Assembly (NCBI GenBank): GCA_020740775.1
Contig: JAHEWK010000003.1
Span: 620,001-684,000, forward strand
DNA: 64,000 bases
Direction: 5' to 3'
DNA from: Ilyonectria destructans
Taxonomy: Eukaryota; Ascomycota; Sordariomycetes; Hypocreales; Nectriaceae
Both the position numbers and the translations under genes were made by a program. Of the stretch, positions 38,112-49,938 are shown one piece after another. How positions within the stretch are numbered: position 1 is the first letter of the stretch; every line of letters starts with the position of its first letter. The notes below the pieces were generated by a model. It made no database searches. It worked only from the letters and a program-made list of their open reading frames with translations, and had not been told where the DNA came from.

Positions 38112-39626
38112 CTATTGGGTGTACTCCTTCTGGATTAGCTTGGCAATGGTGTTCAACCTGCGATGTCCATGTTAGCTACTGTGGAGTTTTGTAATGTGAA
38201 AATGGAAAAGACTTACTGGATGTTGCTGGTGCCCTCATAGATGGCACCGATCTTGCTATCGCGCCAGTACTTCTCGGCAAGACCCTCGCGGACGAAGCCC
38301 ATGCCACCCATCCACTCGATGGCGAGGCCACTCACGCGACCGGCCACCTGGGAGGCGTAGAGCTTGGCCATGGCGGCGTCGCGGACAAAGTCCTCGCCGG
38401 CCTCCTTCTTGCGGGAGGCGTTGTAGACGAGGGCGCGGGCGGCGGCGATCTCAGTGTAGGACTGGGCGATCTGGTGCTGCATGCCCTGGAACTCGCCGAC
38501 GAGCTGGCCGAACTGGCGGCGGTCGTTGTACACGTACTTGACGGCATTCTCGAAGGAGCCGAGGGCGAGGCCCGTCATCTGGGCGGCGATACCGATGCGG
38601 CCCTCGTTGAGGAGCGAGATGGCGTACTTGTAGCCCTGGCCGCGCTCGCCGAGCAGGTTCTCCTTGGGGACAACGACGTCGTCGAGGTTGATGACGCAGG
38701 TGCTGCTGGCGCGGATGCCGAGCTTCTTCTCCTTCTTGGCGATGGAGAAGCCGGGGGTGCCCTTCTCGACGAGGAAGGCGGTGATGCCCTTGTAGCCCTT
38801 GGAGGGGTCGAGGTTGGCGAAGACGATGAAGAGGTCCGACTCGATCGAGTTGGTGATCCACATCTTGCCGCCGGAGATGGTGAAGCCGTCGGCCGACTCG
38901 GTGGCCTTGGTGGCCATGGCGAAGGCGTCGGAGCCGGAGACGGGCTCAGAGAGGCAGAACGAGGCTACGGTGCCGGTGGCGAGCTGCGGCAGCCACTTCT
39001 CCTTGAGGGCCTTGGAGCCGTACTTGATAATGGCAGTGTTGCAGAGCGTGTTGTGGACGTCGACGAGCACCGACACGCTGGGGTCGGCGCGAGCGAGCTC
39101 CTCGATGCCGATGATGGCCGAGGTGAAGTTCATGCCAGCGCCGCCGTACTCCTCGGGGATCTCGACGCCCATGAGCCCCTGCTCAAAGAGCTGCTCGACG
39201 ATGGCCGGGTCCATGGCCTCGGCCTCGTCCATGTCGCGGGCGCGGGGGAGGATGACATCGGTGGCGAACTTGGACACGGACTCGGCCATGGCGGCCTCGA
39301 TCTCGGAGAGGTGGCTGATGGGCGTGGGCGGGATCTCGGAGATGTCGAAGGCCTCGCCGTTGCGGCGCGGGGCGGTCGTGGACAAGGGTCGGACGGCGGT
39401 GCTGGAGAACCGTGCGTGTGAGCAATGGGACGAATTGGTGAATTGGGACCTCAATTACACGCCAATTGCTCGCCGAACGAAGAGCAGAAGCGACGGCAAT
39501 GGGGGAAGCTTACACAGTTGTTCTTGAGATTGCCCGGGGGACGGTCTGGGTCATGGCAGCACGCTGGGTGAGACCCCGTCCTCCCCGCAAGGCAGGCCGC
39601 AGGACCCGAGAGAACGACGACGACAT
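38112..39626 (-). CDS. Mitochondrial short/branched-chain acyl-CoA dehydrogenase
   Basis: Three exons (39626-39514, 39401-38217, 38157-38112; introns 112 and 59 bp) give 447 residues. Exon 1 encodes a clear presequence rich in Arg/Ser and free of acidic residues (MSSSFSRVLRPALRGG, then RAISRTT). The FAD enzyme body follows, with FCLSEPVSGSDAF (~180), WITNSIESDLFIVFANL (~215) and the dimer/FAD segment RRQFGQLVGEFQGMQHQIA (~355). The catalytic base Glu is in IYEGTSNIQ near residue 428. The best fit is the SCAD/SBCAD (ACADS/ACADSB) group that oxidises short or 2-methyl-branched acyl-CoA in isoleucine/valine and fatty-acid breakdown, passing electrons to ETF in the matrix. The exact chain-length preference is not readable. 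The final short exon adds LNTIAKLIQKEYTQ. Confidence 0.93.
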
Positions 39627-40360
39627 GGCTGTGCGTGCAGTGTGCGTGAGGTTGTATGTGTGTGGGGGGTATATGCGTGGGCAAGCAAGAGAAGCAACGG
39701 CCAAGGGGGAGGAGAGAAGAGAAGAGAAGAGAGACACGGGCAACGCTGATCACAAGCAACGGGAGGAGGAGCAACATGTACCGCGGCCACCACTTCTTAT
39801 AGATAAAGGACCCTACATCCGCGCACAGAAACACGGGAAGAGAACCACCCCCCGGCACAATTACAGCGCAGCCATACAGCGTCTCAGCCCAGCCGCCACA
39901 CCACTCCCGAGAGCTGATACCCGGAGCCACGGGCGGCCACGGCAAGCGCTGAGGCGCGTGATGTGAAGGTGGGTGAAGCTGCTCGGCCTAAGCGGAGCCA
40001 GCCGAGGATAACCTCGACAAAGCCCACTCTGCAGTTCGGTATCCCAGCGGTACGTACCTCGACAACGCGGGGAGCAAACTTGGGAGGAGGGACACTGACC
40101 GGGGATTAGCCGTGTGACGTCAAAACTGCCGTGGGTTAAGGGAGCTGGCATGTGATGTATTACGCCGGAGGGCCGGAAGATCAGATACGCCGAAAGCGTA
40201 GTCTCACGTGATCCAATTGACGGTGGCTGAGATTTTGATATCACGCCGTGAGAGCTTCAGAGCTGCGAGAGAGACCCGAGACCAGGCCCGGGAGCACGAC
40301 CGCCCACACCGCTCAATTCGACCTCTTATTCGACCTCGCCCGCCTCCCGCCTCGCCCACC
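39627..40360. other. Divergent intergenic region between acyl-CoA dehydrogenase and uS12m
   Basis: Shared upstream region of two mitochondrial-protein genes. The dehydrogenase leader contains G/A-rich repeats (AGAGAAGAGAAGAGA near 39715). No gene is seen. Confidence 0.5.
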
Positions 40361-40977
40361 ATGGTCGGCTCCATCCTCCGCCAATTCTTCGCCCCCGCGA
40401 CCCGCCGGCCGATCGCCGCCGCCATCACCGCAACCCCCCGACTCGCCGTGCCCGCCTTCCGCACCTTCACGACGACTGCCCCCCGCCCGGCAACGCTGAA
40501 CCAGGTCCTCCGCGGCATCCGCAAGGGCAAGCGCGCGCGCCACGCCGTCTCGCCGGCACTCGCCAACACGCGCTGCCCGGCGCTCAAGGGCGTGTGCCTG
40601 CGCGTGGGCGTGGTCCGCCCCAAGAAGCCCAACTCGGGCGAGCGCAAGACGGCCCGTGTCAAGCTGTCCACGGGCGCCGTCATCACCGCCTACATCCCCG
40701 GCGAGGGCCACAACATCCAGCAGCACAGTGTCGTGCTCGTCCGCGGCGGGCGTGCGCAGGATTGCCCTGGTGTGCGGTACCATTTGGTCCGAGGAGCTCT
40801 GGATCTGGTACGTTTTTTACCTGGTTTATAGGTCTATGTGGTTTTTACGATGGAACAATTGGGATCTCGCAGTTTGGATGTGCACTAACGGGTTCAATCT
40901 AGGGAGGTGTCGCGAGCCGAACGACCAGCCGGAGTAAATACGGCACGAAGAAGCCTAAGAAGGCCACAATTGGTTGA
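40361..40977 (+). CDS. MRPS12: Mitochondrial small-subunit ribosomal protein uS12m
   Basis: Two exons (40361-40807, 40903-40977; 95-bp intron) give 173 residues. A basic presequence of about 45 residues ([16 protein letters not shown]) precedes the bacterial-type S12 body. The body starts at [17 protein letters not shown] and has the decoding-site signatures [16 protein letters not shown] and [19 protein letters not shown]. These loops contact the mitoribosomal decoding centre. The second exon supplies the basic end [16 protein letters not shown]. Length and domain order fit fungal mitochondrial S12, not the longer cytosolic uS12. Confidence 0.95.
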
Positions 40978-41342
40978 GGTAGCGGAGGACTGAGCATTGC
41001 ATTTAGAAATACTACGCATGACCAAACCAAACGCAGGGGTTCATCATGAGATACATAAAGTAGGCCGTGGGCCATGTACCCATATTGTACAACATTGGAG
41101 CATGTAACGAGAGCAACATGTCATAGAAACCTTGATTCATATACATCTACATGACCAACAAGCTGTCCAAAGTGTTTCAACCTAGACGCCTTTTCTCTTT
41201 GTAACCACTTTAAGCATCCTACCATATCCCCGCCAAGATGAGCCCCATCAGAATGCGTTCCAAAATAAGGGAAATCATCTACCGTGCATTACAACCGAGC
41301 TATGATAAACGTACACGTCGCCGTTACCCAAATATGGATTAT
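40978..41342. other. Convergent intergenic region
   Basis: The 3' ends of uS12m and the mannosyltransferase face each other here. No gene or repeat was noticed. Confidence 0.5.
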
Positions 41343-42949
41343 TTAGGTCTGTTCCTCATAACCCGCGGGCTTCTCGATGCCGTTGAGGTCAAAGTATCGC
41401 GAAGTGCCTATTTCGGGTTAGATGATGATCGCTTACATTGAGAGGGCGTGGATGCTTACAGGAGTAACCCTTCCAGTCAAAGTTCTCCTTGGGATCACAG
41501 TGGCAGCGCAGGTCAAGGCGCTTCTGCTCTCCAGTGGGGCAGTGGGTGAAGGGAACGTGATAGTAGGCAATGTCGTCGAAGAAGTGGATCTCGTCCTTCT
41601 TCAGGAGAAGAGCAGCAGCAATGGAGTGGACGGGAGCGTCGCCCCATCGCTCGTAGAAGAAGCCACCATCACGGTCCAAGGCTTCAAAGTAGTCAATGTA
41701 GGCCTTGCTTCGGAGCCACTCGAGGCTGCCGACTTCAAAGTTGGACCACTACAGGTCGGTTAGCAAACACGCAAGAAAACCAGGGAAGAGGGGTAACGCA
41801 CGAAATGGCACTTGTTGTAGTTCTCACCACCGTCGTCACTGAGGAAGGCCATGGAGTTGTTGTCGGAAATGTGCTCGGGGTGGTTGGCCATGAACTTCTT
41901 GGTGCTCTCCCAGAGGGTAGGGATGGTGTCAATGTACTCGTAAAGACTGAGAACGAAGCTGTATTTCTTGCCCTGCTCGGCAATGACACGGAAGGGGTCG
42001 TAGTGGATATCACAGAAGAGCTTGATGGAGGGCTCAACGCGCCAGTAGTACTCGTAGTTCATCATCAGAGGCTGGCGGAAGAAGAATCCAGACTCGAATC
42101 GGCACATGTGACGGTAGCTGATGGAGTCTCCGTAGATGATCTTTCGCTCCTTCATGTCCTCACGAACCTTCTTGGCCTTGTCCTGGTCAATCCACTCAGG
42201 GAAGGACCAATGCTCTTGGGGGATCAGACCGTAGTGAGTTTTGCCAGAAACCAGTCCCGAGGTGACCTTCTTGAAGACGTCGTCGAAAGGCTGGTCGTTA
42301 AGGAAGACCCAGTCGTATCCATATCGGTTATTGAATCGATCCTCGACCTGGCGAATGGACGCGGCGATCTCCCAGACGTCACTGTTTCGGGCAAGAGTAA
42401 CAAAAGTGGCGTTCATGCGAGGGCCGGGAGCGATATCCCGCAAGTTGCTCCAGCCCGGGTCGGTGGGCTTAAGGGCCATGGGCATCTCAACAGGAGTGTC
42501 AGACTTGGTAGTTTCGTCGCCCTGGGGCTTTTGGGCGGCGACCTCGTCCTTGGCCAGGTCCGTGTCGGGAGCGGGAGGAGGGATGGTGTCTCCGTCGGAG
42601 TGGATGCTGTCGCTCTTGGGGATGGTGTTGTCCTTGGGGAGAGTGCCTTCTTTGCCGTTGTCGCCAGAAGTGATGGCGTCGGTTTGCGGGAAGGCCGGGG
42701 GCTTGCTGCCACCGTTGGAGTCGCCTGGAACCTGGGGGGCACCGGGACCGCCAGGGAACGTGGCTTGCTTTCCATCGGTGCGAATGGGGACGGCGTCATA
42801 TTTCGAGTGCGAAACGAAGTACCAGAGGGTGAGAGTCTGGATTGGGAGTGGTTAGTGGAAGAGTTGCCACTTCATCAAGCGTGGTAGAGGCAACTTACGA
42901 AGAGCGCGATGATGATGTAGCGCACATAGCGCACATTGCCGGTAGCCAT
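41343..42949 (-). CDS. Kre2/Ktr-family alpha-1,2-mannosyltransferase (GT15)
   Basis: Four exons (42949-42899, 42836-41802, 41748-41460, 41407-41343; introns 52-62 bp) give 479 residues. It is a type II Golgi membrane protein: a short cytosolic N-terminus, a signal-anchor helix that spans the first splice (YIIIALF then [10 protein letters not shown]), and a Pro/Gly/Asp-rich stem to about residue 115. The luminal catalytic domain starts at [16 protein letters not shown]. Family blocks include [52 protein letters not shown] and [14 protein letters not shown]. The enzymes transfer mannose from GDP-mannose onto O- and N-linked glycans of cell-wall proteins, using manganese. The paralogue (Kre2, Ktr1, Ktr4 and so on) cannot be fixed by eye. 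Confidence 0.94.
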
Positions 42950-45782
42950 GATGGATGGAAATCACTCGACGCGCACCGTCGAGGGAAGAGGCGGCTGGTG
43001 AGAGACGGAGGCGGTGATGATGTCGCAGACAGCAGGGAGTGGATGTGCTGGCTGCTCAAAAAATAATTGCGGCGAAGTGGCCCAAAGACACGGCAGGGGA
43101 CCTTTGCGATGGATTGGTGGAGGGACGCGGGTCTCAAACGACCATGGCGTAAGGGCACTGGAGCTGGCGGGCCGCTGCCAGAGAATCGTCGTCAATGTGA
43201 AATCACGCGACGAGAGGAGCCCGTGATGGGAGGATGGGAGGAGGAAGAAAAAAGGGAAGAAAGAATGCAGGATGGAAAGGATGGATGACGGCGAGCCTGG
43301 GAGCCTGGGATCTGGGTGGGAGGTGCAATGGAAGGGCTAATGTGTAGTGGAAGGCCCATGATCTTCGCCAGGTACAAGACCACAGCGGCCTCGGGGGGTT
43401 AGGAGCCTGGTACCTCTGGGTGTGCGATACTTGAGAGCGTGAAACCTTGGCTTCCCGATAGGGCGCGCTAGGTGGAGCTTCGGTGGCGTGTCAGCCAATT
43501 CCCCAGGAGTCAGCAAGTACTGTTCAACGGCCGGTACTTGCTTCAGGGGGAGAACATCCGCCAAGAAAGTGCCGCCACTATTATACGGCACGTCTCGCAC
43601 TTCTTGGCCCATCTCCAGGGACGCTGGCTGCGGGAATGGGGGGTTCAGGCGCTATCCAGGGGGGGGCATAAGCATGGGAACGCCCTGGCAAAAAACTTCA
43701 GGGCTACCGTATACAGTGCCGCTTCGTATCGCGTTGCCGTTTCCCCCTTCCACTAAGGGAGTTATCAGACGCCCCGGCCTGGCTGGACCGATCTTGCATC
43801 GAGCCTACTGGAATGATTGGTCCACTTGGTACCTCAGCTTCAGCGAGTTTACCTGTCGTGGATCTCGATCAGGCCTAGGCGGCAATTTCAGGGCCTCGCC
43901 ACGCCGGGGGGAGCCTCCTCAGCTGGGGGACCCTCACCACAAGCTCGCGTTGACGGCTGGCCCGGCTTCGCGACCTCGTATTGTGTGCCCCTTTAAAACA
44001 AACGGGCCTTGCGTAGAAGGTCTTAGCCCATCCTTTGATGGGTATCTGTACTCCGTGGCTGCAATATCATCAATGTGATAATGTCCATATACGGGGTACT
44101 TCCACTTCCTCGTTGCTGTGAGTTCCAGGGGAAAGGGAGGGGCTGTTCTTGGCCGCATTTGCCGTCCCACCATCCTCTATCACAACTGATGCCATGCCAG
44201 TCACTCCGTGCTTACGACGCATACCCGACTTGGTGGAGGCAGCCAAATAAAAAGGGCAGATAGCGACGCCCACAGTGCAGTAGTTGCGTACTTTTACTGA
44301 TTGCGGTATCCATCCTACGCATCGAGGAGGCTGGTGTGCTGCAGGGCAAATTTCAGTGCTGCCATTGACACGTAGTCTGTACGTCACCCCAGCTTACGTC
44401 TTGCCAATGCCTCGGATAGACCACCTTGGATTTCTTGGCCGTACTCCATACTCTCGCAAGGCAGCCTGCGTAGCGCATGCCGATTGTCGTTCTCTCTAAA
44501 TTGTCGGTGTGCCAATTGATGCGAAGAGACATCCGCAGTGTATTCTGTCCTACAATCGCAATCATAAGAATCAGCACCACAACCTCCATTGGTTTGACAA
44601 TTGCTATCAACGCAGAAGGGACACAGCAGAACCGGGTCCACATCCCTTTCTTTTTGAATCAGAACAGCAGCCAGCTGAAACTCATTATTCTCTATGCCGC
44701 AATCCACTGGTTTGATCACGTAATGACGCTCGTCGCAATTTCAGTAATGCAGGGCGGGTGAAAACAAGATACTTAAACGAAGAAGATGAAGATGCCATTA
44801 AACGATGAGCGCGAGTTCAAGTGCCTCAGCTCGTCTCACAATGATCCCATGCGCGCGTTCACGTGACCTCGATCCAACTTACGAGGCCCGTGCCACCGGA
44901 AGCGGAATTTCCCACATGTGGGGAGGCGACTTTGGAGAACCTCGCTGGCTCCCTCGTCGCATCACCATTGGAACAGAGCTTCCAAGAGCCCCTGTTTCGC
45001 AGCGCGTCTCTCTCGATCAGCTCTTTTCTGGATCTACCGGCCCCCCGAGCGACTCTCATAAGCGTAGCGACTAGCGATCTGCTCGACCTCTCCCTGGTCA
45101 GCTCCCCGCGCCTCCCGCAAGCGTTAGCTTTGCCCCCCGACATCTTGAGTCCAATTTGGAAGACATCATGATCGATTTGTGCGCTTTGGTCGACCCTGCA
45201 AACATCTCCTTCTCTTAGTGGTGAGTCATATTCCGGCTTGCTTTTTCTTTTCTTGCCCCTTCCTCTGGGTCCGCCACGCCCTTGCGACTTGAACACGAAC
45301 TCGAGATGCATACCCGACCTGCGACGACGTTGAGCCAAAAGTGACAACGAAACTACGAATACCTACGCTCGACGAATCGAAAACTGCTGGAAGCGACTAG
45401 TGAGAAGTGATTTTGCACTGGCTGTGTCGACTGAGCTTGGCTCGAAGACTGCACAACTCCAGACTGCGCTGAGCATCCCTTGAGCTGGGGCACGCACCCA
45501 GTGCGCGAGAAACCTGTCCTACAGTTTATTGCCGGCAGTACGACTCGTAATATCCAAGACGCGGTTCCTCTGGATACACGCTTTGAGGAGGTGCTTGGTT
45601 GTTGAAGTGTCGCCAAACCTCACTCCCTGTAGCAACGACTAGGGCATCGTGGCATGGACCTTCAAGCGGGGTTTCAGAGCCTAACCATTTGCTTGCTTGC
45701 TTAGTGCCAATCGCAACGTCAGAAACTAATATTCCTCTCAGTACAACCAACCCCCATTCTTTCTGGATCAAACTCAAACAAA
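42950..45782. other. Long divergent intergenic region between mannosyltransferase and PAT1
   Basis: About 2.8 kb without a recognised gene. Frames at 43.3-44.7 kb on both strands are short and have no family features. The 45.2-45.78 kb stretch is probably PAT1 leader and may contain a 5' UTR intron (GGTGAGTC near 45219). The size is unusual for this otherwise compact region, so an unrecognised small or non-coding gene is possible. Confidence 0.5.
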
Positions 45783-48219
45783 ATGTCATTCTTTGGCTTC
45801 GATGCAACGGGCCGTCATAACACGACGGCCCCTGGGTTTTCCCAGGCCCACGACCCCTTTGCCGGCCTTTCTGGCAGGGATGGCGATGGCGACGATGCTC
45901 TCGATTTCGAAGACACCTACGACGGTCTCGGTGACCAGCTCGACGAAACTGGCGATGCGTTCAACGACGACACTTTCGGAGACAGCGGACCTACTAACAG
46001 GGTCAAGCCTGGCAAGGACTTTGACTTCTTTGGTCAGACAGCCAAGGTAGCCAACGCGATTGAGGAGGAGCACCTTCGATACCATCGCCAGCAGCCTGCT
46101 GCGAGGCCTTCTGTCGCTGCCCAGCCCGCTGCCAACATGCAGCAATACTACTCGAACCAGCCAACTCAACGGCCTGCGCGCACTGGTTATGAGAAGTACC
46201 AGGACCCCGAGCCGCTTCCCGATCTGCATGTCGACAGAAGTATCTGGGGTATCGGACCTGCCAAGCCAGCTGCCCAAGCCTCGCCCGCTCTCCAAGTCTC
46301 GCAGCCCGCTAGCCGCAAGGTCATGAGTCTCGAGGAAGTCGAGGCCGCAATGCGAGCGCAGCCAAAGCAGCCAACTCCTCAGCCCCCTATTGCCGAGCTT
46401 TCCTACGCCCAGTCTGGCGGATACCCGACTCCCCAGCAACAGCACGCCCAGCCTCATGGACACGGACACCCGGTGACAATCTTGCAACGGCCCCAGAACA
46501 TGCAGTCTAAGCCCACGCCCCCTGCCCAGGCAGGTCAGGCCCCGCCGCCTCGACAACAAGGAGCTTCACAGCCCACCCAGATCTTGCAGAACCCCAACCG
46601 CCTTTCCGGCGACGCTACTCAGATGGGAGCCCCTGGCCACCAGGCCAAGCTCTCTCAGGGTGCCCTCGCCAACCTAGCTCAGCTTCAGCAGCATCCCCAG
46701 ATGATGCAGATGTCAGAGGAGGAAAAAGCTGCCTTTTTGGACCAGGAGACGAAGAGGGCCAAGCGCAATCACAAGATCTGGCTCCTGTCGAAAGACAATG
46801 GCTTGATGACTCCCCAGGACAAGAACTTCATTACTCGAATTCAACTCCAGCAGCTCGTCTCCGCTACAGGTAACCCGGTCGAAGGATCTGACGCATCCAT
46901 TGCCGAGGATTTCTACTATCAGGTGTACAGCCATATCCGAGCCGGCCAGCGTCAGAACCCCAGCCAGCCGCTTAGCAACTTTGCCCAGACTTATCTCTAC
47001 CAGACTGGTAGCCGCCAGGGTGGAATGCGCCGCCATGGCCGTCCTGCTGAGAACCACTTCCAGCGCATGGAGCAGCAGGTTCAGAGAGCCGTCGAGGCCG
47101 CCAAGAACAAGCCCAAGAACCCCCAGCTGGTCATTGCTGGAAGCTTGGGCAAGATTTCTTTCAGCAATGCCAAGACGCCCAAGCCCCTGCTCAGCATCAA
47201 GCGCACTGAGAACGAAGCCCACCGGGCTACAGTTGGCAATAGGGGTGGTCTGGACCGGAAGACGATCCTACGTAACGTGGAAAAGGTCTACCAGACACTG
47301 ATGCAGATTGAGGATCACGTCCGCCTGATCCCACCCCCCATCACCAACCCAGCCGACGAGGAACTTCAGAACAAGCACAAGGAGTGGGCAACTATCCTTG
47401 AGACTTACAACGCCAAACTCTGGCATGAGCTGAAGGTCCACGAGCCTATCGGTGCCACTGTTCCTCACCCCTTCATCGCGTTCTTGTCTTGTGCAAAGGG
47501 CGAAAGGGCTATTCCCCGACTCTTCCCCCACTTGTCGTTCGAGCAGCGAACCACGATCCTCACCATGATCATCTACCACCTTGACCAGCTGGATGTTGTG
47601 CAGGGAGCGGCCATCATCCCCGGTGAGACAACGACGCTCAACGCGAGGATGCGGGAGAAGATTGAGCTCTTCATTTCTACCGTGATGCCATCCCTGATGC
47701 AGTACTTCAACGATACTGGATTGGATATCGTTGACGGTGTCCTCAACCTCATTGCTACCAAGCTTAATGTCGATCTTATTGCTAGATCGAGAATCGGTGT
47801 CTCCATGTTAACTCTCATCCTTAGCCGCGCTGTGCTTCTGAAGCAGACTGGTGCGGGTAACGCTGAGCAATGGGAGAAGTGGTATGTAAACATGATGCCC
47901 GTGGGAGATTGACACACTAACAATGCATAGGGATCGTACTTTTGAAACCTTGTTTGCCCGACTTGAGCCATCGCTACCTTACATTTTCCCTGGTAGCGTT
48001 AATACCGGAGAGGACGTCTACGTCTGGCAGCTCCTTGCTGCTATGGGTGTCAGTGCAACCCATGACCAGCAAACACGGCTGGTTCTCGCTGTCAAGGATC
48101 GCGTCCTTGACACTGTCACTCTCTCCAAGACCCTGCCGCCGGCCATGGCGGCCGACCGCCTCAGCAGCGTGAACCTATTCATGCGCTCCATCGGATTGGA
48201 CGTGGAACTGCTTCAGTAG
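45783..48219 (+). CDS. PAT1: Pat1 mRNA-decapping/decay factor
   Basis: Two exons (45783-47881, 47931-48219; 49-bp intron with a CTAAC branch and a TAG acceptor) give 795 residues. The N-terminus is an acidic disordered segment opening MSFFGFDATG and containing DDALDFEDTYDGLGD. A Pro/Gln-rich region (~100-310) follows, then the conserved RNA-binding and Pat-C helical region. That region includes RKTILRNVEKVYQTLMQIEDH and FPHLSFEQRTTILTMIIYHLDQLDVV and ends in FLRSIG-like helices. Pat1 bridges deadenylated mRNA, the Lsm1-7 ring, Dhh1 and the decapping enzyme in P-bodies. Older annotation calls the family 'topoisomerase II-associated protein PAT1'. The length is close to the fungal norm of about 800. 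Confidence 0.95.
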
Positions 48220-48708
48220 ACGGACTTGTTGTGACACTTTATGCTACCTTTGGGGATTCCTGGGCTATTTGGGCTGGTGTGTTTTGGGAATGGGGTCAAC
48301 TGGGAAGCGACGGTGCACTGAGGAGAAGGTTGGCTTGCGGGTGGAGGATACCGACGGGCATCGTACTGCGTGCCGGGTGTACAATATTCCAAGGGCGACA
48401 TTGTCGAGTGCTCAAAGCGCTCCGTGTACCGGCATTACAACCTGTCGGTCGATATGGAGGCTGAGGCAGGGGAGTCTTCCTGCGTTGAGACATAGGATTA
48501 TATCACAAATTCAAATTTCATGCGTTTTTTTAGTAATAATCAGCATTGCTATCGTAATATGTACGAGATTCGCCTTCACGTAAGGTAGTCTACTTTTCCT
48601 GTGCGCCGACCAATGCAAACCCCGTCTTTGATATCTCATAAACACATCCTTTCCTCCATGTTTTTAACCTCGAAACGAACCTGGTCAACTGACCGGTAAA
48701 CATCTCGC
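48220..48708. other. Convergent intergenic region between PAT1 and RPC5
   Basis: Two 3' ends face each other. A/T-rich stretch at 48500-48590; no gene seen. Confidence 0.5.
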
Positions 48709-49938
48709 CTAAGAGCTTGCACCTCGCGTCCTGCCGCCTCTCCGTGAGGGGCCGGCTACGGCTCCACCTCGTGGCCGAAGTTTCGGCTTACGGGCCTCCT
48801 CCGGCGCTGGCTCCGGCTGTAGCGGCTGCACCGGCGCGGGCTGGATGGGCTTGGGCTCCTCCTTGACGACGGGCTCCGGATCGGGCTTCTCGATACCGCT
48901 GACGGCTTCGAGCAGCTGCTTGTCGGTCCACCGAGCGCCAAAGTGCGGGACGGCCTCGTCGAGCGGCCGTTCGTCCTCGTCGGCGGCATCCTCGTTCTCG
49001 GCATCGCCCTCCTGCGCGGGCCGCAGGAACAGGCTCTCGTTGTACACCTCCCAGGCGGCCTCCTCGTTCTCGTCGGTGTAGCGCAGGGTGCGCCAGTGCT
49101 CCGACTGCACGGCGCGCAGGCGGTCGGCCATGGTCTCGGTGGTGACGCCGTCGCCGTCGCCGGTGGCCTTGACCGTCATGTGGATTGCTCGGGCCGCGCC
49201 GGCACCCGTTGTCGGAGCGGCTTCCTTAGAGGCGGAGGCGGCGGCCTGGCGTTCGAGTTGGGCGGTCGCGTCGATGTGGTGGAGCTGGGGACGGAGGTGG
49301 ACGAGGGAGGAGACGGGGGTGAGATGGAGGTCCTCTAAAGGTGCGTGTTAGCGATCGTCTCCGAGTTTACTGGTCGTCGAGATGAACGTACTGCCCTGGA
49401 AGACGCCGACCATGTGCTGGACTTCCTTATAGTCCGGGTACTGGCCACCGAGCGTCTGGGTGCGGAGGACCTTGTCCTGCCTCACGGCCTCGGTCCAATC
49501 CAGCGCGTCGTCGTCCTCCGCCTCGGCCTTCTTCCGGCCGCCGGCGCCGCGCTGGACGGTGCCGAAGCCGAAGCCGCCAGCCAGGCCGTGGCTGCCGCCG
49601 TTCTTGGCGGCCATGGAGGTGTGCAGGGTGCGCCCCCACTTGAGGCCCTTCTCGCGGTCGTAGGCGGCGCTGTTGTCGAGCGGCATGTCGACCTCGACCA
49701 TGCCGGCGTTGGCCTTGACGCGCAGCTCCGTGGGCGGCGGGCGCGGCGCGTCGTCGGTGCGGTTGGGGTGCTGCAGCACGAGCAGCCGGCGGCCGAGCGG
49801 CAGCGACGGGTTGATGAAGACCTGGTACGTGGCCGTCACGGGGTCGTCGTCGTCGTCGAGCGTCGCGGTGAGGCTGGGGTCGATGTCGGCGTCGAGGTCC
49901 ATTGGCGCCGCAGCGGTGGTGTCCTCGAAGTCGTCCAT
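48709..49938 (-). CDS. RPC37: RNA polymerase III subunit RPC5/Rpc37
   Basis: Two exons (49938-49392, 49334-48709; 57-bp intron) give 390 residues. The N-terminus is acidic (MDDFEDTTAAAPMDLDADID). The Rpc37/RPC5 dimerisation core follows: TYQVFINPSLPLGRRLLVLQ (~38), ELRVKANAGMVEVDMPLD (~75), YDREKGLKWGRTL, and DLHLTPVSSLVHLRPQL just after the splice. In Pol III this subunit pairs with Rpc53 in a TFIIF-like module that works in termination and reinitiation. The C-terminal ~120 residues are Pro/Glu-rich and end in Arg/Gly-rich PRGGAVAGPSRRGGRTRG, probably disordered. The overall order fits, and the gene is GC-rich like its neighbours. Confidence 0.9.

Noticed and set aside
38474..39421. A 315-codon plus-strand frame rich in Val, Glu and Gly.
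   Set aside because: It is the GC-rich antisense shadow of the acyl-CoA dehydrogenase exon.
41805..42887. A 360-codon plus-strand frame.
   Set aside because: Antisense shadow of the mannosyltransferase; it crosses that gene's introns and has no domain character.
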